Source: Candidatus Thorarchaeota archaeon SMTZ1-83 (lineage in GTDB: Archaea; Asgardarchaeota; Thorarchaeia; Thorarchaeales; Thorarchaeaceae). Taken from it: a DNA stretch of 17,170 bases. Below the pieces are notes generated by a model, which was given only the letters and a program-made list of their open reading frames with translations, did no database searches and was not told the origin of the DNA. This document shows positions 7,415-12,474 of the stretch, in pieces (positions within the stretch are counted from its first letter, which is position 1; each line of letters begins with the position of its first letter). The position numbers and the translations under genes are program-made. The stretch is from the NCBI GenBank assembly GCA_001563325.1, contig LRSK01000231.1, positions 1 to 17,170 on the forward strand, written 5' to 3'.

Positions 7415-8329
7415 ATGGGTAAGCTTCATGACCTGATTAGCATTCACGACCTTGATCGCAAGACCATAGACCTCATTCTGTTGACTGCTGAGGAAATGGA
7501 AGATATCGCAGTCAACAGGAGTACTGAACTGAGTGACAGGATAATGGCCACTCTGTTCTTCGAACCTTCAACACGTACACGACTCTCCTTCGAGAGCGCA
7601 ATGATCCGGCTGGGCGGACGAGTACTTGGATTTGCTGATGTCATCTCGACGTCAGCTGGGGGTAAAGGAGAAACACTAGCAGACACCATTCGCACGGTCG
7701 AGAAGTATGCGGATGTCATCGTCATACGGCATCCTTTGGACGGTTCTGCGAGAGTTGCTGCAGAATTCTCAAACATACCAATCATAAACGCAGGAAGTGG
7801 ATCAGAGGAGCACCCAACACAAGCACTGCTTGACCTCTACTCCATCAAGAAGTTGAAGGGAAAAATCGATGGTCTCTCGATATCGCTCTGCGGGGACCTT
7901 AGATATGGTAGAACAGTGCATTCTCTGGGGATGGCACTCTCATACTATGATGTCACCATCAAGCTGGCTGCTCCACCCACTCTGAGAATGAAACGAGCCA
8001 TAATAGACGAAATGCAGAAGGCAGGTGTACGAGTCACCGAAGTGGATACTGTTGAAGAGGCCGTGACGGATGTAGACGTTGTCTACATGACCAGAATACA
8101 GAAAGAACGTTTCCCGGACGTTCGAGAATACGACGATGTCAAAGGGAAATTCAGAATCACGTCTGATGAGATTGGTCTGATGAAAGATGATGCGATTATA
8201 TTGCATCCACTTCCTCGTGTCGACGAGTTGGCACCGGAGATCGACTCGACTCCACATGCGAAGTATTTTGATCAAGTATACAGCGGGGTTGTCACTAGGA
8301 TGGCCATTCTGAAACTGATCTTCAGCTAG
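7415..8329 (+). CDS. pyrB: Aspartate carbamoyltransferase catalytic subunit
   Basis: A 304-residue ATCase catalytic chain: carbamoyl phosphate plus L-aspartate gives N-carbamoyl-aspartate, the committed step of pyrimidine synthesis. Motifs: 'FFEPSTRTRLSFESAM' (carbamoyl phosphate loop S-T-R-T), 'DVIVIRHPLDGSARVAAEF' read in two halves, 'SGSEEHPTQALLDLYSI' (H-P-T-Q), 'GDLRYGRTVHSL', 'VYMTRIQKERF', 'ILHPLPRVDEL' (H-P-L-P-R, aspartate binding). Length is standard. GAGGAAAG directly precedes the ATG. In many archaea pyrI (regulatory chain) follows pyrB; here the next gene is convergent and unrelated, so pyrI is not in this operon. The TAG stop shares CTAG (8326-8329) with the convergent regulator. 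Confidence 0.97.
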   Translation: MGKLHDLISIHDLDRKTIDLILLTAEEMEDIAVNRSTELSDRIMATLFFEPSTRTRLSFESAMIRLGGRVLGFADVISTSAGGKGETLADTIRTVEKYADVIVIRHPLDGSARVAAEFSNIPIINAGSGSEEHPTQALLDLYSIKKLKGKIDGLSISLCGDLRYGRTVHSLGMALSYYDVTIKLAAPPTLRMKRAIIDEMQKAGVRVTEVDTVEEAVTDVDVVYMTRIQKERFPDVREYDDVKGKFRITSDEIGLMKDDAIILHPLPRVDELAPEIDSTPHAKYFDQVYSGVVTRMAILKLIFS

Positions 8330-9051
8330 TCTGGCTTGATGCTACGAAGCTCTCTAACAAGACCATCAACAGAGCCTATCTTGCTGACTGCCAGTGGAAT
8401 TCTCATCTGTTCAGAGAGCTCCAACGCAAGCCTGTCCACTTCACCTACGCCGTGAAGAATCACCAGTGTGGGTTTGAACTCTTGCGATTTTATGGCAATC
8501 ATGGGAGCCCGACCAGTGTTGACTTTTGTGAAGATAAGACAGCGTTCTGTTGTTGCGCCAAAAAGCTTCAGAAAGGCCTCACTGCTAAGCTCTTTCACAG
8601 CTCTCTCAACATCGACGAGTGTGTACCCGTAGATCTTTCTCTTGAGAAACTCCTTACCGGTTTCTATCGTGCATTTCAGTTTCTTGCAGAAATCGCTAAG
8701 TGTCATGGGGGAGTGAAAGTCACTCATTGCAAGGACTATGTTCAAGTCTACCAGACTTACATCCATAAGTCGAACATAGGCGGCGATTGTCTGGCCTCCG
8801 TTGCGTTCATCCAATGAAAGGAGTGCCATTACGAATCGGCGTATCGTTGACGTGCCGGGAGACTTTCTTCTGCCAGACTCATAGTCGCTGATTACGCTTG
8901 GGCTTATGCCGATGAAATCTGCGAGTTCAATCTGTGAGAGCCTGAATCTATCTCTCCACATACGCATCGTGTGTCCGGGGTGGTCAGAAAGGGCAATCTC
9001 ACCCGCAATACGTTTGGCTAGTCGCTCTCTAGTAGATGATTGCGTCGACAT
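8326..9051 (-). CDS. Archaeal XRE-type helix-turn-helix transcriptional regulator with uncharacterised C-terminal domain
   Basis: A 241-residue DNA-binding protein. Residues about 30-70 form a classic lambda-repressor-like HTH: 'WRDRFRLSQIELADFIGIS', 'PSVISDYESGRRKSPG'. The rest is an archaeal-type C-terminal half with a second helical element ('LSDFCKKLKCTIETGKEFL', 'YGYTLVDVERAVKEL') and an alpha/beta part ('LVILHGVGEVDRLALELSE', 'IPLAVSKIGSVDGLVRELRS'). This arrangement is that of a conserved archaeal predicted-regulator family (COG1709-like by recall); ligand and target are not known. The frame is open to 9153, but I place the start at ATG 9051 because CTTATC lies about 30 nt before it, suiting a near-leaderless mRNA. 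It may regulate neighbouring genes, but no operator is visible. Confidence 0.82.
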   Translation of the reverse strand: MSTQSSTRERLAKRIAGEIALSDHPGHTMRMWRDRFRLSQIELADFIGISPSVISDYESGRRKSPGTSTIRRFVMALLSLDERNGGQTIAAYVRLMDVSLVDLNIVLAMSDFHSPMTLSDFCKKLKCTIETGKEFLKRKIYGYTLVDVERAVKELSSEAFLKLFGATTERCLIFTKVNTGRAPMIAIKSQEFKPTLVILHGVGEVDRLALELSEQMRIPLAVSKIGSVDGLVRELRSIKPD

Positions 9052-9174
9052 AACGCAGCTCACTCGTTTTGGGTTCATGATAAGGATTTCGACTATTGCC
9101 GAAGTTAAAGGCCAAGATTCTAGAGTCTGGAAACGAGAAGCGTGACTCCCCAAGACGAGAGATCAGCAGGGGAG
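9052..9174. promoter_or_regulatory. Upstream region of the HTH regulator gene
   Basis: 123 nt between the regulator start and the 3' end of tRNA-Pro. On the minus strand AATCCTTATC (about 9078-9089) looks like a BRE/TATA element some 30 nt before the ATG at 9051. Nothing else recognisable is present. Confidence 0.3.
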
Positions 9175-9230
9175 TGGTGGGCCGGGTGAGATTCGAACTC
9201 ACGATCCCCTGGACCCAAACCAGGAATCAT

Positions 9231-9260
9231 GTTTGGCAACGGTCATGGCTGGCCGTTTGT
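9231..9260 (-). other. Non-canonical tRNA intron, between positions 20a and 21 of tRNA-Pro
   Basis: Thirty bases that must be removed for a cloverleaf. Inside the intron CAAACGG pairs with CCGTTG (one A bulged), closing a 10-nt loop. With the exon-side helix TTGG/CCAA and two 3-nt bulges this makes a BHB motif, the substrate of archaeal tRNA splicing endonuclease. Position 20a/21 is not the usual 37/38 site; cutting there generally needs an endonuclease form with broad specificity, which is established knowledge from other archaea. Confidence 0.9.
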
Positions 9261-9271
9261 AGCCAAGCTAG
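9260..9271 (+). repeat. Direct repeat copy 1 (tRNA-Pro D-arm exon)
   Basis: TAGCCAAGCTAG, identical to 11260-11271 and in the same orientation, exactly 2,000 nt apart. Here it is the complement of box A and the 5' side of the tRNA-Pro D-loop at the exon 1/intron boundary. The two copies bracket the TnpB gene. Confidence 0.85.
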
Positions 9272-9311
9272 ACCACCGACCCACGTGTTGGAGTTGTGCT
9301 CTTGTTTCCTG

Positions 9312-9317
9312 TTATAA
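9312..9317 (-). promoter_or_regulatory. TATA box of tRNA-Pro
   Basis: TTATAA about 32 nt upstream of the first base of tRNA-Pro (minus strand), in an AT-rich patch ending in GATATTC. Spacing fits archaeal TBP-dependent initiation a few bases before the mature 5' end. Confidence 0.5.
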
Positions 9318-9420
9318 GAATATCTCCGGAATCAGTGCCAACAGCCCATCATCTGATTCTGCTGTTATTGGCTTACACTGCCTAGTCTAGGTCTGTTCTA
9401 TCATGCATGCAGCAAGATAG

Positions 9421-9461
9421 GAGTTCAAAAGCTTTGCTCAAGACGAATGGGGGCTGAACTC
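9421..9461 (+). other. Hairpin with 7-bp perfect stem, left side of TnpB element
   Basis: GAGTTCA at 9421-9427 pairs perfectly with TGAACTC at 9455-9461 across a 27-nt loop. It could be a subterminal palindrome of the left end or part of the tnpB 5' leader. Confidence 0.4.
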
Positions 9462-9474
9462 TCTAAAAGGCAGG

Positions 9475-9496
9475 CCTGAAACTCATTCTCTTCAGG
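9475..9496 (+). other. Hairpin with 6-bp perfect stem overlapping the tnpB ribosome binding site
   Basis: CCTGAA (9475-9480) pairs with TTCAGG (9491-9496) across a 10-nt loop. The 3' arm includes the start of AGGTGA (9494-9499), the probable ribosome binding site for ATG 9505, so folding would hide it. TGAAACTCAT also occurs twice here (9477-9486, 9497-9506). Such left-end hairpins are typical of IS605-family ends. Confidence 0.5.
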
Positions 9497-9504
9497 TGAA
9501 ACTC

Positions 9505-11262
9505 ATGGGTCGCTCCAAGGGCAAGATCATCAGTATCAAGATTCCGATTCGCTGGGGAATGATGACGAATAGACAGAGAACTCGAATCAACCGTATCACT
9601 GGTAGAGATACGAGGGTCATCAAGGCATATCTTGGAGTGATTGAACGCCACGAAGACGAATTGCTGACGACAAGGAGACGCAATAGAATCGATGCTAGGA
9701 AACTCGATGAACTCACGTTGACCGCGTCTTTCGGCAGTGCATATAGAACTCGTGTGCCGCATGACTTCAAACAGCGGTTTCCAAACATCTCAGTAAACGA
9801 GTTACAAGAATGCAGAGACACGGCAATAGCAATGTGGCAGAGCTACCTTGAGCGAGGTGGTACAAAGCCCTTGAATTCAAGGAGCTACACATCTAGGAAG
9901 ATACCACGTTTTGCTTTCAGGCAACGATTCGAACTCGTCTATGCGGCCAAGAATAAGATCAGATATTGGCTAGTCATCCGTGACTCGCTAGACTCATCTC
10001 GACAAGGTCGTCGCATCCATGACAAGCTCTCCATTCCCCTGTCGCCCTCTTCGTACCATCTCAAGAGGAAGGAAGAGGGGGAGATAAGGACAGTACGCTT
10101 GTTCAAGGACCGTTCAAGGAAGTGGTGGGCCATATTCACTTTGACCTTGGGTATTCAGTTGCTAGACTTCTCTAGAAAACCTCCTGCTGTTCTTGCAATT
10201 GATCTCGGCATAAACAAGACAGCTTGCACTGTGCTTCTTACACGGAACGGGTATAGACAGGTCCGTTTCTGGAAGGAAAAGAAGAAGCTGGTTCGGATGA
10301 TACAATATGACAACCGTGTTTCCTCTCTCCAGAGAGAGATGGAAAGGCTTCACAGAGTTGGGACTGATACATCAGGAATCAAGAGAAGACTCCGAGATAT
10401 AGGCAACAAACGAAAGAGAGTCAGCATCGAGTATGACAGGAAGGTGGTCAAGAACATCTCCGACCAAGTCATGGAGCTGACAAAAGACTACGACCTGTAC
10501 ATAAGCATTGGCTTGCTCAGAGGTATCAGAAACAGGGCTCGTAAGGGGAACTACGCAGGCCGCGGTTTCCGTGGAATGATCCATAGATGGTCTTTCTATA
10601 GAGTAAGAGAGATGCTAAAGCATAAGCTGGAAACTCTGGGTTTTGATTCGAAGAGGTTTGTGGCTGTTCACGAGTCTTGGACCTCTGTCAAGTGTCACAA
10701 ATGTGGTCACACGGGAATTCGCCCGAAACAGTCTCTGTTCATCTGCCACACCTGTGGCTTCCGAGCCAATGCTGACTTGAACGGCGCTATCAATATCGGT
10801 AGACGTCTAATCATGCTCATCCCTTCATTGAGAGATGAGAAGAATGGACTAGGCATGTGGCTTCTTCAGAAGGAGAAAGCCGCTCCGAAAGCCCGAAGGA
10901 GCCTGTGTTCTAAAGGGAAGTCCTCACTCCCCCAGAGATTACCAGCCTCGCTTGAAGGGGAGTCCGTGGTTGACTGCTATGACCAGACTTCCTTAGAAGA
11001 GTCAGTGAGCAGTAAGGACCCTGCCACGGCAAGAACTGTGGAAACATCGTCTGCATTCAGGACTACTGGTGTTCCTGTAAGAATGCAGCGGACAGAAGCC
11101 CAGTTTCGGCTGAGAAACAATGTTTCAGTGAAACCGGACGAAGCTCACGTCATTGTGTCAGACTCACATCTGACTCAGGCTGGTGACGGCAGTCGTGAGA
11201 AGGGTGGAACACAGGAGTTTCTTGATGGTTCGCTCTCCAATGCAAGAAACAGGTCTTCATAG
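9505..11262 (+). CDS. tnpB: TnpB-family RNA-guided nuclease with probable rearranged RuvC active site
   Basis: A 585-residue IS200/IS605 OrfB protein. TnpB uses an omegaRNA from the element's right end to cut matching DNA. N-terminal ~225 residues are the basic recognition/wedge region. RuvC-I: 'AVLAIDLGINKTA', Asp233. RuvC-II: 'ISIGLLRGIRN', where the usual catalytic Glu is Gly336 (codon ggc). Zinc ribbon: Cys397-x2-Cys400 and Cys414-x2-Cys417. RuvC-III: 'ANADLNGAINI', Asp424. Glu390 in 'HESWTSVKC' lies three residues before the T-S of the zinc-finger approach, the place where Fanzor and some TnpB carry a relocated catalytic Glu. So it may be active, not dead. Residues ~436-585 extend beyond the normal ~400-residue TnpB; this part overlaps structured RNA. 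ATG 9505 is preferred over GTG 9496 because AGGTGA precedes it by 5 nt. No tnpA is adjacent. Confidence 0.9.
   Translation: MGRSKGKIISIKIPIRWGMMTNRQRTRINRITGRDTRVIKAYLGVIERHEDELLTTRRRNRIDARKLDELTLTASFGSAYRTRVPHDFKQRFPNISVNELQECRDTAIAMWQSYLERGGTKPLNSRSYTSRKIPRFAFRQRFELVYAAKNKIRYWLVIRDSLDSSRQGRRIHDKLSIPLSPSSYHLKRKEEGEIRTVRLFKDRSRKWWAIFTLTLGIQLLDFSRKPPAVLAIDLGINKTACTVLLTRNGYRQVRFWKEKKKLVRMIQYDNRVSSLQREMERLHRVGTDTSGIKRRLRDIGNKRKRVSIEYDRKVVKNISDQVMELTKDYDLYISIGLLRGIRNRARKGNYAGRGFRGMIHRWSFYRVREMLKHKLETLGFDSKRFVAVHESWTSVKCHKCGHTGIRPKQSLFICHTCGFRANADLNGAINIGRRLIMLIPSLRDEKNGLGMWLLQKEKAAPKARRSLCSKGKSSLPQRLPASLEGESVVDCYDQTSLEESVSSKDPATARTVETSSAFRTTGVPVRMQRTEAQFRLRNNVSVKPDEAHVIVSDSHLTQAGDGSREKGGTQEFLDGSLSNARNRSS
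11103..11250 (+). ncRNA. Candidate omegaRNA (reRNA) scaffold at right end of TnpB element
   Basis: Several stacked inverted repeats inside the last 150 nt of the tnpB ORF. GTTTC/GAAAC alternate four times (11103, 11114, 11122, 11130), allowing alternative hairpins. CGTCA 11148-11152 pairs with TGACG 11184-11188, enclosing GTCAGA 11157-11162 with TCTGAC 11169-11174. GTTTCTTG 11217-11224 pairs perfectly with CAAGAAAC 11243-11250 (8 bp, 18-nt loop). In known TnpB systems the omegaRNA overlaps the 3' part of tnpB and ends in flanking DNA that serves as guide; the guide here would start shortly after 11250. Structure is seen by eye; function is inferred. Confidence 0.45.
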
Positions 11263-11282
11263 CCAAGCTAGGCCATCCTGAC
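11256..11282 (-). pseudogene. tRNA 5'-half relic (intronless D-arm and acceptor strand)
   Basis: Reading the minus strand from 11282: GTCAGGA, TG, GCCT, AGCTTGGCTATGA. It has the tRNA box A pattern (T8, G9, G10, A14, G15, G18, G19) and its last 15 bases, CTAGCTTGGCTATGA, equal the spliced tRNA-Pro sequence across the intron junction. Eighteen of 19 bases from position 8 to 24 agree with mature tRNA-Pro. No 3' half follows: downstream the sequence has no matching anticodon stem, no T arm and no TCCTGAC partner. It is either a broken tRNA next to the element or the flanking guide of the omegaRNA; both can be true. Confidence 0.5.
11260..11271 (+). repeat. Direct repeat copy 2 at the right edge of the TnpB element
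   Basis: TAGCCAAGCTAG, identical to 9260-9271. Its first three bases are the TAG stop codon of tnpB. The similarity to the tRNA-Pro gene continues imperfectly rightwards (GCCATC here, ACCACC there) and, against the spliced tRNA, leftwards by TCA. Confidence 0.85.
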
Positions 11283-11608
11283 AGCCTAACTGGCACTGAG
11301 TCATTATCCTCAACTTAGATGATATGCAATTGCTGCATCAATACAGACGAAATAGGCACTCACCACATTCGGCACAACAAAGAACATGATGATCTTCTGG
11401 GGAGGCTTCGCAAGCCACATGGTAAATGCAATAGCAAATGCGAATTCCCGCCAACCTCAGTCACCAAGCCACACAACCGCAGGTCCTCCATCTTCTGATA
11501 TAAGACTGGCGGACAGGCTAGCCCTTCAGAGACCCCTTCTGCGAATCTAATAGCAGCGCGGAAATGCTAAGTGTCATATCGAATGAATAAAAAGAGGATA
11601 CAGGTGCG
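11283..11608. other. Intergenic stretch after the TnpB element
   Basis: 326 nt with no credible intact gene. It holds the possible membrane-protein remnant on the minus strand (11310-11420) and, near the end, AATGAATAAAAAGAGG (about 11581-11596), whose AT-rich core could be part of the promoter for the small gene at 11609. No tRNA, terminator or long repeat was seen. Confidence 0.4.
11310..11420 (-). pseudogene. Possible remnant of a membrane-protein C-terminus
   Basis: In the ~340-nt stretch between tnpB and the next gene, one minus-strand frame reads 36 codons from ATG 11420 to TGA 11310: 'MWLAKPPQKIIMFFVVPNV', then 'VSAYFVCIDAAIAYHLS'. The same frame continues upstream with 'GWREFAFAIAFT', then a TGA (about 11456), then 'SEDGGPAVVWLGD'. 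The hydrophobic pattern looks like a decayed transmembrane segment, but there is no recognised homologue and chance is possible. Confidence 0.2.
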
Positions 11609-11824
11609 ATGACATTGAGCCTGCTAGGACCAGAGGATTTTGGCAAGGGTAGGAAGGGCAGACTGAAGAAGCATGCCAGGGACCTATCACCTGAAGTCCA
11701 ACGAGAAATAGACAAATGGCTTGACGAGCTGGATGAAGGTGACGCCCTCGAGAAGATTTCAGAATTGGTCGGACCTGATGAGGCTCGTCGGCTACTTCGA
11801 AAACGACAAAGCCGCAAGAGATAG
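11609..11824 (+). CDS. Small charged helical protein of unknown function
   Basis: A 71-residue protein I do not recognise. About 45 percent of residues are charged. The N-terminus 'LGPEDFGKGRKGRLKKHAR' is basic and glycine-containing, the middle 'LSPEVQREIDKWLDELDEGD' and 'LEKISELVGPDEARRLLRK' should form two or three amphipathic helices, and the end is strongly basic. There is no signal peptide or membrane segment. AGGTG lies just before the ATG. It is followed after 7 nt by a gene for a small membrane protein, so the two probably share a transcript; it could be a cytosolic partner of that protein, but this is only a guess. Coding status rests on the ribosome binding site, amino acid composition and tight spacing. 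Confidence 0.55.
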   Translation: MTLSLLGPEDFGKGRKGRLKKHARDLSPEVQREIDKWLDELDEGDALEKISELVGPDEARRLLRKRQSRKR

Positions 11825-11831
11825 ACAGAAT

Positions 11832-12194
11832 GTGATTTACTTGAAAACAGGACTAGCGAACCACGAACTATTGGATCTTACGACAGCGCTGGCAATAATC
11901 AGAACCATTGAGGCGGAGAAGAGGACCCACTTGGCCGAACTCCGTACCGGCATCGGTATTCTCACAATACCCATGTCACTCTTGGCCATCCTCGTGGCAA
12001 CCTCAAGCTATTATTCTGTACAGGAAGTGCTGGGCTTCATCATCGGATTATCTGTTGGTATTCTTGTACTGGCTGCAATAGGTATGTATCTCGTGGTCAG
12101 GTCTCTATCTCGAATTCGCGATGACGAGAGGCTCGGCGTTGTCAGTGCACTATGGCCAAACTATAAGTCGGATTTCAATTATACTATGGGTTGA
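11832..12194 (+). CDS. DUF202-like small membrane protein
   Basis: A 120-residue protein starting at GTG 11832, 7 nt after the previous stop; the frame is open further upstream but overlaps the preceding gene out of frame. After a soluble N-terminal helix, 'EAEKRTHLAELRTGIGILTI' carries the E-x-x-R-T-x-L-A-x-L-R-T-G signature that opens DUF202 (YidH-type) domains. Two transmembrane helices follow ('GIGILTIPMSLLAILVATS' and 'GFIIGLSVGILVLAAIGMYL'), then a basic cytoplasmic end 'RSLSRIRDDER'. Function of DUF202 proteins is not established. The call is from the motif and topology only. TTG at 11841 is an alternative start. Confidence 0.65.
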   Translation: MIYLKTGLANHELLDLTTALAIIRTIEAEKRTHLAELRTGIGILTIPMSLLAILVATSSYYSVQEVLGFIIGLSVGILVLAAIGMYLVVRSLSRIRDDERLGVVSALWPNYKSDFNYTMG

Positions 12195-12209
12195 CCAGGT
12201 GAAGACAGT

Positions 12210-12452
12210 ATGATGAACAAGTTTCAGGACCTCATGGAGGCGGCAGTTCCAGTAAAGGTTGTCGTGGATACGAATGCAAGTGATGCACCGCTCAAGACGA
12301 TAAAGGGCGTCATCAAGCATGTCGGCAGGAATTACATCGAAGTCGATAGACCGACCTCGCAGGATGAGAAATCCCAGTACAAGACACAGACGGCAAGAGT
12401 CATTGTCCCGATGAGTAAAATTGTGGAAGTAGTCTACTACCGGTTTGAGTAG
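12210..12452 (+). CDS. Small beta-rich protein of unknown function, possibly Sm/SH3-like barrel
   Basis: An 80-residue protein with a short N-terminal helix ('KFQDLMEAAV') and then alternating beta strands: 'VKVVVDTN', 'IKGVIKHVGRNYIEVDRP', 'ARVIVPMSKIVEVVYY'. A 'G-x-I-x-x-V-x-x-x-Y-I-E-V' strand followed later by 'I-V-P-x-x-K-I-V-x-V' is reminiscent of Sm-like or YlmC/PRC small barrels, where the second strand pair sets positions for binding, but I cannot assign a family. AGGTGAAG lies about 9 nt before ATG 12210 (ATG 12213 follows immediately). It starts 15 nt after the DUF202-like gene and probably closes a three-gene transcript. It ends 22 nt before the tRNA-Thr gene on the other strand. 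Confidence 0.65.
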   Translation: MMNKFQDLMEAAVPVKVVVDTNASDAPLKTIKGVIKHVGRNYIEVDRPTSQDEKSQYKTQTARVIVPMSKIVEVVYYRFE

Positions 12453-12474
12453 GATGGTCAATCTAGGTATAGAG

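Larger units (their letters stand above)
9175..9282 (-). tRNA. tRNA-Pro(UGG) with a 30-nt D-loop intron
   Basis: Reading the minus strand from 9282: acceptor GGGTCGG, TG, D-arm GTCT-AGCTTGGCT (positions 1-20a), intron, then A21-TGAT, T26, anticodon arm CCTGG/TTTGGGT/CCAGG (anticodon TGG), variable GGATC, T arm GTGAG/TTCGAAT/CTCAC, acceptor CCGGCCC, discriminator A, and an encoded CCA (9177-9175). The acceptor pairs fully with one G-U at pair 4. The intron (9260 down to 9231) is removed at a BHB: a 4-bp central helix TTGG/CCAA with 3-nt bulges CTA and ACA; cutting after the second base of each bulge gives exactly the GGCT-ATGA junction of a normal D-loop. TTATAA at 9312-9317 lies about 32 nt upstream as TATA box. 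The D stem has a G-U pair and a U-U mismatch, as often in tRNA-Pro. Confidence 0.95.
9421..11259 (+). mobile_element. TnpB-only IS200/IS605-type element (ends approximate)
   Basis: A transposon-like unit containing one tnpB-type gene and no tnpA serine or HUH transposase in the window. Its left side has two subterminal hairpins (9421-9461 and 9475-9496) and its right side a series of hairpins overlapping the end of the ORF (11103-11250), as expected for IS200/IS605 ends, which have subterminal palindromes and no terminal inverted repeats. The right boundary is set just before the 12-bp repeat at 11260; the left boundary cannot be fixed and could be anywhere between 9283 and 9475. Without tnpA the element would need a partner elsewhere to move. 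Confidence 0.55.

Noticed and set aside
9357..9412. Short palindromes CCTAGTCTAGG and ATGCATGCA between tRNA-Pro and tnpB as an attachment site or operator
   Set aside because: They are short, unrelated to each other and not repeated at the right end, so there is no support beyond base composition.
9925..9945. GATTCGAACTC inside tnpB, resembling a reverse tRNA T-loop
   Set aside because: The flanking bases do not form a T stem and the frame there is coding in tnpB; no acceptor or anticodon arm is near.
11256..11282. A trans-split tRNA 5' half
   Set aside because: The acceptor strand has no 3' partner in the window and no BHB-type helix follows the D-loop, so a relic is the simpler reading.
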